This document shows positions 36,801 to 48,819 of a DNA stretch of 64,000 nucleotides, piece by piece. This stretch comes from Paragonimus westermani. Taxonomy: Eukaryota; Platyhelminthes; Trematoda; Plagiorchiida; Troglotrematidae. The stretch is taken from contig QNGE01000423.1 of NCBI GenBank assembly GCA_008508345.1, positions 123,485 to 187,484 on the forward strand, read 5' to 3'. The translations under genes and the position numbers were made by a program. Positions within the stretch are counted from its first letter, which is position 1. Each line of letters opens with the position of its first letter. The notes under the pieces are model-generated. The model made no database searches and was not told where the DNA came from. It saw only the letters and a list, made by a program, of their open reading frames with translations.

Positions 36801-38311
36801 TTAGTCAACTACATCATGCATAAATTAAAGTATACTCTGGTTCCAACGTATGAAGCTGTGTAGTTACGCCTAGTTCATACCACCTGAGGACCAGTTCTCT
36901 GAAACCGCGAAAATAGTTCGTCAAACTCCTCTGCCTCTCATATGGTTTATCTGTTCACTTCCAGTTGCAATGACGTTCATATAAGCAGACCAGATCGATA
37001 CCTCTCACAGTGGCTTGCCTTGAAACAACTGGCGATGCGCCAGTCTTGTTTGCTGAACTAATTGCTCGAAATCCAACGTCATCGGTTGCTAAGCTCCTCG
37101 TGACAACATGTAATCAAGTTGACCTACTAACTTATTCGAGATAGTGTTGTGCGATCGAAACCGGAAGTTGTTGGCCTTCTGTGAAGCAGCTTTTATCCAA
37201 ACTTGCCAACCGACGTTATGTGCACAAAAGTGGTTAAGTCAACGTATCGAGTTGACACGATCGTGATCACATAATACTTGATGTGTTTGTAGTCGTAACT
37301 AGGCCCCGTTTTTCCTTTTCTCTATGATGTATATAACTGACATGTTTTACGTTTATGAATGATGAGAGTAAAGAAATGTTAACACATCGCAACGTCTTTT
37401 TTGCTCCAGTGAAATTATTTATCAAACAAGGGACACTTCTTGTAAGAAACATTATGCTTGTTCCCAAAATCCAACAACCATTTTTCGAAGTTGGAATACA
37501 CGTTGTCGTAAAACATTGAGGCCAGGCAGTGACCGTTACTAAGGTTGTAGGTGTAGAGGTATTGAAAAGAAAATGTATGCAAATGCATACGTTTGTGTAT
37601 TCTACTTGCATTTCGGACGGTAAAGGTTAGTATTCTTTATTGTCAGCTAAGTTTATCTTTGCCGCGTAAGTTGTCAATACGATAAACTTGAGTAAACATA
37701 ACCACACATTTTTGCTTGTAGTTTGAATGGACTTTGATATCATCCGAAGCGTTCCATCACGATGTTTTTTGTTGACAAATAAGTGAGAAAAATATTTTGC
37801 GCCGAATGACGTACCGCCTTCCAGGGGCAGATTGTTCGACCAGTCAGTCAGCCAGTGAGCCTATCGATTCATGTCCTTTTGTCTACTTATCTCTGATTGG
37901 CCAATTCGGTTTGGTTAGCCACCTCTCCCAATCAGATGAATTAATTTTTGTCGGTCGGTTGTATTTGAGGCTGCGTAACCACCAATAGAATGATAGTTTC
38001 ATGTATGAAGATTAACGACAAGAGAGCATGCATGAACCTGTATCTGCGAGCGTGAGGAGAAGTTACAGATACCCATAAAAAGGATCTGCTATCGGCAGGG
38101 ATTACACACAAGTGTTCAACACTTAGTATGTTTCATTGCACAATAGGTCACGTGAGCTACGATGAGTGTTTTTTAAACCGGGTTGGTAGAAAGTCATATT
38201 TATCAGTTTAACTGGAGTCCAAGTTTTGCAATTAACTGTTCAGACTATAATTTTCTAGTGTAAACCATCGCAGTTCTCAAACACAGAGACGGATAGCAAA
38301 CAGTCGCACAC
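33856..38311. other. Intergenic / 5' region of the M13 gene
   Basis: An (AT)n run lies at 35083-35097. Open frames at 36407-36712, 36457-36705, 37267-37611 and 37797-37988 overlap one another or lack domains and splice sites. The gene's promoter and any 5' untranslated exon may lie here but cannot be pinpointed. Confidence 0.4.
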
Positions 38312-38323
38312 ATGTCGATATGA
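38312..38323 (+). promoter_or_regulatory. Minimal upstream ORF overlapping the start codon
   Basis: ATG TCG ATA TGA: a three-codon reading frame whose stop overlaps the ATG of the M13 gene (ATGA at 38320-38323). If transcription or trans-splicing starts upstream of 38312 it could reduce, or allow by re-initiation, translation from 38320. An AG that could serve as a spliced-leader acceptor (aaccatcgcag) ends at about 38272. Confidence 0.35.
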
Positions 38324-38626
38324 CAGAAGCAGGTAATCGGATGAATCCTAGCAGGAACAAGGAAATCAACTGTGTCAGCGAAGATTGTATCCCTTTCCAT
38401 CAAGTTGGAGCCAGTTCGAATGCGGAAAATGATGCATCCGATGAAGCAGTGGATAGGGGAAACGGTAGGACACCTCGTGTGTGGATATCCAGACATCGCA
38501 CCCATCCATTTGGCCGTCGAAATCAGTTAATTTGGATCCGCATCCTTTCGGTACTGTTGGTGCTGGTAGTGCTACTACTGATCATATTCATTTCGTTGTG
38601 GGCGTCTCAGAGGAAGCAGCTACAAG
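38320..38626 (+). CDS. M13 metallopeptidase, exon 1 (cytoplasmic tail and membrane anchor)
   Basis: ATG 38320 opens 102 codons plus one base, ending at a consensus donor (CTACAAG then GTGAGT). Residues 1-70 are a polar cytoplasmic tail ending in basic residues (HPFGRRNQ). Residues about 71-94 are one strong membrane segment (IRILSVLLVLVVLLLIIF), then RKQLQ. This is the type II topology of neprilysin and endothelin-converting enzyme, whose large catalytic domain is outside the cell and cuts small peptides. The phase-1 end completes a Gly codon with the exon at 52304. The frame before the ATG is not needed, and basic residues before the membrane segment support inside-N orientation. Confidence 0.85.
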
Positions 38627-40317
38627 GTGAGTGATTCAGAAATTTGATTACTATGCGGCAGCTATAAGACACAAACATATCATAAGCACTGTGATGAATG
38701 AAGGGTATATGAACATTGTCTAAATTTCGTTCTGGGTAAAATGTTTGCAGAAGAACTGATGACTAGTGACACAAAACCTTTGGCAGGATTCATGGCGATT
38801 GGATATAGTGGATAATTTCATGACAAACACTTGGCTAATTTCCTTGTCTGACTGAGTTGTACCAACAAAAAGAGTCTTATTAAAATGTTTTACTAACATT
38901 GAATCCAGTACAGCATTTTGCCACTGACATTGTGTACATGCAAAAAGCACGTGTTTTGATTGAATTCTGCAAGACGAAATACTGACCTCTTCTTTTTATT
39001 TTCTATGCTAATTTTTTGAGTAAAATTACTACTTTTAACCCAGCCAGTTTGGTCATATTTGTTAACAAAGTATACGAAACCGGAATCTCTTCGGTAACCT
39101 AGTTCTAGTTTTACCTCACCAACTGAATCCTAATTCCCGCTAAACACTGGTTACCGTGGTCAGATGCCGTGTGCGCAATATCTGTAACAAAGTGTACAGA
39201 ATGATCTTATTGTAAAGTTTGTGTTGGCGAAGTGTAGTTTAATGGGAATAATTAGATGAATGCTCCATTAAGAACAGTCTTAGTCAACTGGCCATGCCAA
39301 TTTCCACATAAGGTTACACTGTTTTTATCTGTTCAACTATAACAACCGTAGCAGACAACATTGATTTAGTTGAATTATATAAAGTGTAGGATTAATCGTG
39401 CATCTAGCCAGTCCAGCGTGAACTTAACCAATGGCTGTGAACTAATACGATCTCCGTAGTCGGTTGGATTTCTGCAACTGTCTATCCATATGTGCGAATA
39501 GGTATCATTCAAATGGGTGCCGGACACAAGAAAGCTGTTGAACAGGGTTAGCCAGAGGAAACAATTTTTGAATCCCAAGATAGAATTGAAAAATTCCAAC
39601 TGTCACTTTAGACCATTTTACGTGCAAATGGAAACAGATTGGTTCGTTTGAATGAACTGAACAGTAAGATCAAATCGAACAGAATGGTTTTGCATTACCT
39701 GCCATCGAATATATGTGAACGGGTAAACGGAAAGTTCACGCAAACTGCCATTATAATTACAGATGACAGAGCGCTACCGTCCTGTCAGACTTGAATGACT
39801 AGAGCTAAGCTCAATTTGTAGCGTCGAAAGTGAGTCATTATTCGTTTCTGTTATTTGATGTTCTTTAAGCAACTAACTGGACTGCGTAGAAAATTTTAAC
39901 AGGGTTATAAACACTTCGATAAAAAAGCATTCCAATTTATAAGTTGTTTCCGTCGTACATAATACCTCCATTTGTTCTATTAAGCATTTTCTGATTACTA
40001 GAAGGCGATGGAAAGCAGTTTTTTTTAAAAAATATCCGCCCTCTTCTGTTGCACTCCACTTAGCCTTACCTTTTCGCCAATCCGTGTGCCGTGGAACAAT
40101 TGGACATCCATTACAACCAGCCATTTACTTCCAGTCGATAGGATTGTCGAAGGTTTGAATGTTGTTCACCATAGCTGCATTTTTCAGCTTAGTAGTGTAT
40201 GAAATTATTTGCCAATTGGTGCTTTTGAGCTGAACTCAACAGAGAATGCACATCCGCATCAAATCTACTGAGTAAACGACGGTTGGCAGTCCCGGCTATA
40301 TATGTATTTTTAAGTTG

Positions 40318-40376
40318 ACCACCACTCACATTTGATCGCAGCCTTCACATTCAGATAGACTTTCCAGCCAGCCGGA
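40318..40376 (-). mobile_element. 3' end fragment of the ribozyme SINE
   Basis: On the - strand this reads ggctggctggaaagtctatctgaatgtgaaggctgcgatcaaatgtgagtggtggtcaactt in pieces matching the 3' end of the copy at 51248. Only the last 60 or so bases remain, a 5' truncation as expected from incomplete reverse transcription. Confidence 0.7.
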
Positions 40377-41103
40377 GTCAGGTGTCCACAAAATTCCTAA
40401 AGCTGATTGTAGCTATTTACCACGATATCGGAAATTTTGTTCGATACAATAAAACATTCTAACCATTTTCGTTAATCACTTACGGAAAGAAATAGGGTGA
40501 CAGATTAGCTCCGAAAGTTGCTTGCACTTTCTTTCGAACGTTTGGTTTTCGGCTGCTCTGTAGTTTGTTTGATATTTGTTTAGATAAGAAGGGGAACGCA
40601 ATTTTGTTAACATTAATCCAGCATAGGAAGTAGGCACAGATAAGTCACGGATAATTCTGATCGAGCAGCCACCGATCTAAGATGATGCCACCCTGGTTAA
40701 ACACTCTGAGTAAGCTTCGAAAAGATTTGTCAACAATCTCTTACTTGTGTGCGTAGAGTGTGCACTGATCATCAGTCCAGAGAAGCAAACACAGCGAGCG
40801 TAGAGATTAGTGTAAATTCCATTACACACACTGATGAACACATTAAGGAAGTGAGGAAACTTTCACCTATCTAATTCGACATTCACTAGCAACTTTCCAT
40901 CCACACCGAGGTTAATAAGTGCATCCGTATGGTACCATTAACAGTGAACCAAACTATGATGAAAGAAGTCTGGAATAAATTGGATATTTTGAGCGTTTTG
41001 AGTTAGGGACGATTGAAACTGGTGTGTCTTGTGTTCCATGAAAGACAGACGAATATCTATAAAAGATCTGTCAGACTGAACTGGCTGCTCTCTGAAGATT
41101 TGG

Positions 41104-41491
41104 TTACTTTAGAATAATGTATTTAAACCCGATGTAAGGGCTGACAACACCAGAGTTGTTTTTCGGAAAGCAAGGCCATCCGGTCACAGCGAATGGATGG
41201 CCAAAATAAGAATAGGTATGTTCAAGAGTGATCAGGAAATAGTGTTTGCTACGCCGAGAGAACAGAGAAAGAAAACATGTGAGACAAACCGGAAAGTAAA
41301 GAGAAGTCGACGTGAAACTTGTGTGCCAAAACCACACCAACGTTTGCTTCTCGAGGATCGGATTTAGAAGTCACAGCTAAATATGGTGTTGACCGGGAAA
41401 TATTCAGTTGTTGCGGGAACAAATTACGTAGCAGCATTACAGTCAGGTCTGTGGAAAAATGCGTGAACCAAACATTGGATGCTATCTGCAT
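41104..41491 (-). mobile_element. Relic of a gypsy-type pol (RT end / RNase H), reverse
   Basis: On the - strand one frame reads WFTHFSTDLTVMLLRN, then LAVTSKSDPREANVGVVLAHKF. This resembles the connection between reverse transcriptase and RNase H in Ty3/gypsy pol, where 'LvtDASdyGvGaVLsh' begins RNase H. The first catalytic Asp is not preserved (SKSDPREAN). An adjacent frame continues FLITLEHTYSYFGHPFA, matching in spacing the 'L.TDH..L..iFG' block, also mutated. Frame changes and stops make it a dead fragment. The similarity is partial and judged by eye. Confidence 0.42.
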
Positions 41492-42776
41492 TAGCCTCCA
41501 GGACCGGGCGTTCTATTTCAAGGATTTCCAACGACTTTTATTTCGGTAATCGTGCCTCACCTGTAGGCCGATTCATCATATGTGAAGAAGGACAGTAGGT
41601 AGATACAAGGAAACGCAACAAATTGATTCCTAGCACTTCGGCTGTTGTCACGTTTACCGAAGTGCTTTGATTGGAATAAGTCTTCCTGAATTGCTTACGG
41701 ACCAGAACTGTACATTAGTGTTTCTGTCACTTAAAAGTAAGTTCGAGAACTGCTCTGATTTGTTAAGTACCATAATCCTGTTGTGGTGGAGACGTCAGCT
41801 TAGCTGCTAGACTCACTGGCAATACACATTTAGACTTGGGATGTGTTTGTTGCAAAACCATGACCACAGTGTGTTGTGATAGATGCAACATTTGTTAGCT
41901 TGAAATACAACCTGAGAGCACACATTTGTAAACCAAATCTAGAAGACAGACAGCTTTGTCACCAGAAATATTCCGATAGATCGAACCGACGGCATGCCTA
42001 CTACAACACTATGCGCTTAGCTGTTTTGGCTGTGATGGTTGGGAACAGTGGTGGTGTTGGTTGTATTTGACATATGCTTACCAGACCTGTGTTAGATTGA
42101 ATTTAGACTCATTTTCTGCCGCTAAGTTTTTCTTTTATCGTTCTGATTCGCATTTTGTCGTTGCTGACTCCACCAATCAGTTCCACATGATTGTTCCCAT
42201 CAGGTATGTCTGATTGTATGATTTCATCCACATCATGAAGGGTTCATTAGTAAGTATGAATAATGTGGGCTGCGTCACGAAATTACTTCTTATTAGCTAT
42301 GTGGAATTCTACTGGTTTGCACTTGCATTTCTCAGCGCCTGCCTATATATAGTTAGACAGCTAAACATTTACTGAATGGCTGTTTCAACTGAACACATTT
42401 CCCGTTGATCACCTTCTGCATATGCGTCATTGATGTTCAGTTATCTACGTCGAAAGTTACTTCTGTTCATGTGAAACTTTTGATTATACCGTTAGATGAG
42501 GAGTGTTCAGTAGATATCTTTCTACGGTTTACTGACTGGACGAGCGCAGAGGAGTATGCTGTAGGTTCAAGGAGACAGAACGTTCTAACGGATACTCATC
42601 CTAATCTTGGAGGTTAAGTAATGTGATTTCTTCCAACAAATGAACGATGGACAGCCGAGTCGTGCGAACTTTGTCAAAAATTCACCATAGTGACTTTGTT
42701 GACATCTAATGCAATCAATCATGACAACGAACATTTGTTTGAAACGATTGGCTCACTAGAACAGCTTGAACAAACC

Positions 42777-43389
42777 AGTGAGAATAGGGAAACTGGTAGA
42801 TGCAAGCATTTCGTTCTGACTTATCAGTACCAAATTTACAATACCGGGGGGTAATTTTATAGCAAACAACTAGAGGGTGGGTAATCAATTAGCGGGTTAG
42901 GATAAGTCACTAGGTCCAAGGAAGGGTCAAGTTCACGAACAGTTGTTTGTGAAAACAGAGAACTGGATTGAATCGATTGATTGCAACTGTTTCAGCAAAC
43001 CCTAAGAATCCCGAGTTAGAATGACGTAACAGGATTCTGAATGCACAAGGTACATCGATAACGTGGCCGGTGGTCAAGTCTTATCTCAAGACTGAGTAAA
43101 CTAGCTATTTACACGTTTCTGAAACATTGACGTTCTCCGGTCACACGGATTTCTGCACCCGTCCAGGTATATGTCCCTTCGTTCTGGAGCTCAAACATCC
43201 CCCAGTTCTGTCTACGTAACTTTCTCCGCAGTTACATACAAATTGGTAAACACACTGAAGTGGCTAATCTCCTTCGACTGAAGGCACTGGTAACTGCTGA
43301 GTCCAAACGACTATGCGGAGTTCGGTTGCAGTGAACGTTCGCTTAACTGAATTTCCCAATCGCTGTGTTATTTGATTCATGACATAATC
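42777..43389 (-). repeat. Left arm of a 613-bp perfect inverted repeat (PLE 3' end)
   Basis: By eye every base from 42777 to 43389 is the reverse complement of 44473 down to 43861. The arm contains the C-terminal GIY-YIG remnant of a Penelope-like element followed by its 3' flank, read on the - strand. Beyond 43389 two or three mismatches precede another run of matching bases to 43402, then similarity ends. Outside 42777 similarity also fades rather than stopping at a clean duplication. Confidence 0.85.
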
Positions 43390-43754
43390 GCTCTTAAAAG
43401 GTGTTGTCTCGTGATACCACGCTGACTAATAATTAGAGTCCTGACAAACCCATAAGCCATATCGCCGGGCCTAGTCCTTAACCAGCCTGGGTTGTTAGCA
43501 TTTGTTGATGGAATATCAGGTAACAGATCAATGAGATTCTCAAACTGGGCTTCAAGACAAATATGATCAGCCTCATGTGATGATATTTTATAATCAAGAC
43601 CTAAAGATAACGCTTCTGGTTGCAACGATTTCAAGTGTAGTGAAGAAAAGTTCAACAGGACTCCAATTAATAGCCAGCTCGCTATCACGAAGCAACATCT
43701 GCAATCGTTAAGAGAACTGAAATCAAACAACGTACTTACATTCGAACTTAACAA
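43390..43754 (-). pseudogene. Penelope-like element N-terminal fragment, internally deleted
   Basis: The - strand frame (open to TGA 43377) reads WLLIGVLLNFSSLHLKSLQ, then ISSHEADHICLEAQFENL and WLRTR...TLIISQRGITRQHL. This is the typical N-terminal part of PLE proteins: 'NLSs..Lt..e..vLskGL', then 'fE.L', then 'L..ELr' before the 'iRPDKG' motif. Immediately after TRQHL the sequence jumps, within the shared bases ACCTTTTAAG, to the C-terminal 'PFK-DYVMNQ' region in another frame. The whole reverse transcriptase core, including the catalytic Asp motif, is missing. It is a dead internally deleted copy on the same strand as the left arm. Confidence 0.68.
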
Positions 43755-43797
43755 TTGTTCTCAGGCCATCATTCCAGACAAAGATGGGTATGTACAT

Positions 43798-44109
43798 ATG
43801 TTAACAATATTGTATGACCAAACAAAGAAAGAGGGTCCCATAGAGCTACCTTTTAAGGGAGATTATGTCATGAATCAAATAACACAGCGATTGGGAAATT
43901 CAGTTAAGCGAACGTTCACTGCAACCGAACTCCGCATAGTCGTTTGGACTCAGCAGTTACCAGTGCCTTCAGTCGAAGGAGATTAGCCACTTCAGTGTGT
44001 TTACCAATTTGTATGTAACTGCGGAGAAAGTTACGTAGACAGAACTGGGGGATGTTTGAGCTCCAGAACGAAGGGACATATACCTGGACGGGTGCAGAAA
44101 TCCGTGTGA
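43798..44109 (+). pseudogene. Penelope-like element C-terminal fragment with GIY-YIG remnant
   Basis: The + strand frame reads IELPFKGDYVMNQITQRLGN, then VKRTFTATELRI, then LPVPSVEGD and a TAG (43984-43986), then CVYQFVCNCGESYVDRT...CLSS...GHIP, ending TGA 44107-44109. This is the RT-thumb to GIY-YIG endonuclease stretch of PLEs: the VYQF...C-CG-SYV-RT block is the GIY-YIG motif. Breaks: the in-frame TAG, Asp in place of the usual Gly in Y(I/V)GRT, and Gly in place of the catalytic Glu before HIP. It is therefore inactive. The same breaks occur in the mirrored left arm. Confidence 0.75.
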
Positions 44110-44473
44110 CCGGAGAACGTCAATGTTTCAGAAACGTGTAAATAGCTAGTTTACTCAGTCTTGAGATAAGACTTGACCACCGGCCACGTTATCGATGTAC
44201 CTTGTGCATTCAGAATCCTGTTACGTCATTCTAACTCGGGATTCTTAGGGTTTGCTGAAACAGTTGCAATCAATCGATTCAATCCAGTTCTCTGTTTTCA
44301 CAAACAACTGTTCGTGAACTTGACCCTTCCTTGGACCTAGTGACTTATCCTAACCCGCTAATTGATTACCCACCCTCTAGTTGTTTGCTATAAAATTACC
44401 CCCCGGTATTGTAAATTTGGTACTGATAAGTCAGAACGAAATGCTTGCATCTACCAGTTTCCCTATTCTCACT
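43861..44473 (+). repeat. Right arm of the 613-bp inverted repeat
   Basis: Reverse complement of 42777-43389 with no difference seen by eye. The arms' PLE 5' sides face each other across about 470 bases (43390-43860). Outer edges are ...agtgagaatagg at 42777 and cctattctcact at 44473, followed by unrelated or only loosely similar flanks. An assembly or library palindrome artefact cannot be excluded from the sequence alone. Confidence 0.85.
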
Positions 44474-47273
44474 ATTTTGCTCAAAGTTGTCTTCCACCTC
44501 CAAAATATGCGTTGTTAACCTGCGTATATATTTCGTGTGGGCTTGAGCTGGTTTCGTTAATTCATTTTTAGTGTAGCGGTCATTCGGATGTTGCTACGAC
44601 AAACTTGTCACTGAATTTTCATTTTTCTGCTGATACACTCTTTCGCTAGCTGTGCTAGGCGAGGAAATCCGTTAAATGGAACCAAGCAAGCCATGAATAT
44701 ATAGCTCGAAATCATTGCTACATAAATCCACATGTTCTAATGATGAGTAATTGAAATGGGCTATTTCATCGCAAATCGCCCAGATTTCCAGAGCAAAAAC
44801 CATTTCGACAACTTTAACTCATGTGAGGGTGAACACTGTACTGCGTTTGCTAAGCAAATGAACATACTGGTTCGATTTTCCCTGTCCATTAGCACGTTGT
44901 TTATTCCTACAAAAGAGCACCGAAATTTCTACTCATTCATCGGGTAGAATGCTAGGTCTGTTCCCAAAAGTAATTACATTTTCCGACTTCTAGTAAATTC
45001 CGCTTGAGTACACACTTAATCAAATCACTGTTGTCTCATGAGCATGCTAGTCATACAAGACATGGATCCTCTAACGTGTTCAGTACTTGTTTCTCAACTG
45101 ATCAATTTGTAACACCAGTCCCAAAGTCGAATATTCCCAAACATATACAAGTACATCTAATCGTAAATTGACCCAACAATGCTGTCGAGCAGCTCCGTTA
45201 TAAGAGCAGCAGATTCTGAGAGAAATCGGTGGGAATCCGATCGCCATAGTGATAGACTATTGGATGTAAGTGTCAACTACTTTTACCACACTTGTCCAGC
45301 TTGGGCTATATCATATGCTGAAAAGTGCTTTGCTACGGAAATGACGTTGTTCCACTATACTTCAGAAGACAGCTGAACGTAAAATTTGTATAACAATTTC
45401 TAACTGAGCGCAACACTGTATGCAAGCACAAGCCAAATTTCGTAAGTTGAATCAGAACTAGGTCATCTTTTGGTTTTGCGTTAATGTCAAAAGCTTTAGG
45501 AAAACCACTTTAGCTCGTGTAGGTGAGACCTGAATTGAACTGCTCTGTCCGTACAGTCCAACAGCACTTAACGACGAGTAGCAAGCACATCATCATGTTG
45601 TAAGAATCACATGTATTCTATCTAGTTTTGATGTAACGAAGCTGAATGACAATCACAAGGTAAATGCATAAGCCGCACGCTTCATTTGTTGTCCTTTGGG
45701 TGCGGAGGATCTGCTGGTTTCCGATCACATGTCATTTGACTTACCACAGTGTATTGAAAAAATTTTGTGGTCAGGTTGTAAACTTACCCTAACGAAATCA
45801 AGAAACAAGGTGTTGTGAAGTTGTGCTAGAACATACAATGATGGGCTATCTTGTTTTTTGGTTAGTCAGAGGTTTCTTAGATGCTTCGTTGTTCCATGGA
45901 ATTTTCTAACCACTAACTGAGCCGAACCGACATAAGCACACAAGCGTGTGTTTTGTTACAAATAAAACGCAGGCGAGAAATTTGTCATGTCCAAATTGTG
46001 AACAGGTATTGTGTCAAAATGAAAGGTCAAGTTCTCGACATTTATGATAATGACAGCAGTAGAACGGTGGAACATATGGTGATGATCAAATGACGTCCAG
46101 TGACTACTAACCGTAATTGACAAGCGGCAAACACAGGCTGAATTTCCTTTTGCTTGACGAGCTGTCAGATATATACCTTGTCAGTTACATGGCTATCGAC
46201 TGGAGAAATTAAGAACAATCATGGGCTGAACAGCAACAAATAATCTCGACTCATCAAACAAGCAATTTCCTTTTCATGGAGAGCCAACAATGTTTAAATT
46301 AACATTTGTTATTGGGCATCAAGCGTGTTGCGTTTTGATTGGTCTGTCCATTATTAAGTTGTGGCACCTTGACTTAAGCAACCCGGTTGTCTAAATCCGA
46401 CAAGCGTTCAAACAACTTGTTGTAATCACCACCTCTTGCAAGCAAATTCGATGTGGCAGCTGTTCGTCGTTTGTGAATGATTAGGGCTGATCGACCACAG
46501 TGGAGCTTGCAGCGGCTTGTGCACAAGATCTGACTGGCTGAGGCTTCTCCATTCAGAAAACCGCACCAACCCACTCTTACACACTCCTAAAATTTAGTTT
46601 AGCTAAATGTGCAACGATCCTTATGACTGCTCAATGAAGACATGATAGCTATTCCAATGATCGACAAACCGTTTTTTGCATAATCAGAAGTTCAAGTCAA
46701 TTCTAGTTGCAGATGTAGTCTGATCGGAATTTCATGCACAAAAGCATATTTTATTATAAACATATTCATAGGCTCAAATTTTTTCAATATAGATCTGGGT
46801 ATTTGTTGTAATATTTGTGTGATAAAAACTTTATATTTTGTGGTATTTAGGTAAAACTCTTGTGAAAACTGGTAGTCAAAGGTGAATTGTGCCCATCCGT
46901 ACTAGTGGGTGTAAAACAAGTCACTACTCAGCTGCATATAAGACACCCCTTTACAGAACGTGTGCAGAGAACTGGTGGCGGAGCTTCCGCTCGTAACGCT
47001 AAAGGTTGCCAGTTCAATCGTCCTTCTGAAAAATTCACACAAAGAGGAAACCGGTCAGAAAATATAGGTTTGAGGATGAGCATCAAGAAACGTTACAGCT
47101 GATGGCTTAGTTAGTGGTAAATACAATTTGTTGATTAAACCTGTCAGTTTTACATGATTCACTTTGTACCCTCATACTATGTGAAATGAATCAGTAGCAA
47201 GCACTAACAAATCTCCTGTCAGAGTCAGTGAATCTTACCTAATGAAGTGTATATTTCACTATCAAGTACAATG
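44474..47273. other. Intronic, nothing recognised
   Basis: Only short open frames without domains. A weak tRNA-like string near 46960-47030 was considered and rejected. Confidence 0.4.
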
Positions 47274-47499
47274 CTATTCAAACGACACACAGAGACCACG
47301 AAGTTCGTAAACTACACTTGATTCATACAATCTTTTCAACGGTGAAAGTGTAACAGTTGAGGGCAAAGCAACTGGGTGACTAAGTGGAAGCAAGTTACCG
47401 AAGTTACCAAATATTTCACTATACTCGTGGTATTTTTCTATAATCATCGAAACATTGAGTTTCCCTTCCAATGATAAAACTCCAGTGATATTCAAGTTT

Positions 47500-47540
47500 G
47501 TATGTATGTACGTATGCATGTATGTATGTATGTATGTATA
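47500..47540. repeat. (TATG)n microsatellite
   Basis: About ten imperfect TATG units with one CGTATGCA interruption. It lies inside a - strand open frame (47274-47732), where it would encode a YIHTYMHT repeat; this helps keep that frame open and argues against it being a gene. Confidence 0.85.
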
Positions 47541-48819
47541 AGGGTTTAATAATGTGGAAGTTGCATTTTGGCTAAGCTGCTTGGTTAAATGATGGTGGGC
47601 CGTAAGAGACTTATTTTGCACGTAACCAAAACCTATCTCTGAGGTGCTTGTCGTGGGCTGAAAACTTGAGGTTGTGTGTTTGGATTTATGTATGCATTTT
47701 CGGGAGATGAACTGTATCAATTCCTCGGTCAAGGTCTACTTTTCTATCCACAGTTGTTTGCCATTAGGACATCGGCGTAAATCGATGATATAACATTATT
47801 TTCGTGCATGTTTTGAGAAACCCGACCTTCCCATTACTTTATCTCATTGTACTGTTCTCGCGATACTGAGGGCTACATCTTCGAATTAATGTAGGACGAT
47901 TGAAGGCTATTCATACACTTCCGAAATATTCGCCACTTATACATTACCTTCCAGAACTAATGTTTCTATCTCGTTTCTCACATGCCATGGACTTTTTTGA
48001 AAGATCTATTTCTCTGACGCAATTAAGTACTACCTAAACGGAATTCAGTTCTACATTTGACTCAGCAGATCCACCACAAAATTTGGCTACATATCGTTTT
48101 TTCCGTAGGAATTCTTTGACTTTGAATTGTTTCTTTTGCATTTCAGTACAGAGATGGAGACTGACCTGAACTTTCTGTTCTCATGGGAAATTTTGTGGTT
48201 TTGATAATTCTGTGGAAGAAAACGGTTTAAAAATTGATTAACAGTACCATTTTTTAATCACTCACCTCGCTAGTCAAGTGATCCCAAAAATCACGCTGTC
48301 GAATTAAAAATATCACAAGGTCATTTGCGTGCCGATTTTCAGTGAAAATCATTCGAAGTCAAGGCAGAATCAATGTTTTTTGGCAACTGAGCATTAAAAA
48401 TATCGAACAATCCTGAATTGTATCACTGTTAGACAAATGAAAAATGGCGCCGAAAGCAATGGACAGACACGTTGTCAAACGTGGTGCTTTAAGATCGGGA
48501 AATTAATATTATGATTTTCACCTGTTTTTAAATGACATAAAAGTATCATAACTAATGAAATAACGACCACAGTTTCTGATGTTCTGTCAAGCAATTTTTT
48601 CATACACGACCAAAGTACTCCAAATAAAGCAACCTGTTTATTCTTTTTGTCTCGGGATGTAATAACTTCATGAATAACTCTCTTATTATCAAATCTGTTC
48701 TAATGACCGGCACTACAGTATAGTAGTTTCAATTCCAAGATAAGTAAAAGTAAAGAATGCAACTTTTTTACTGATTTTGGCGCATAATATACAACTGTAA
48801 ACACTTTTATCATATCCAC

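Noticed and set aside
42777..44473. Reading the PLE inverted repeat as a DNA transposon with long terminal inverted repeats
   Set aside because: No target-site duplication or transposase; the arms contain PLE protein remnants, so an inverted PLE duplication explains it better.
46960..47030. tRNA-like string with a B-box-like AGTTCAATCG
   Set aside because: No acceptor, D or anticodon stem pairing could be drawn, so it is neither a tRNA gene nor a clear SINE.
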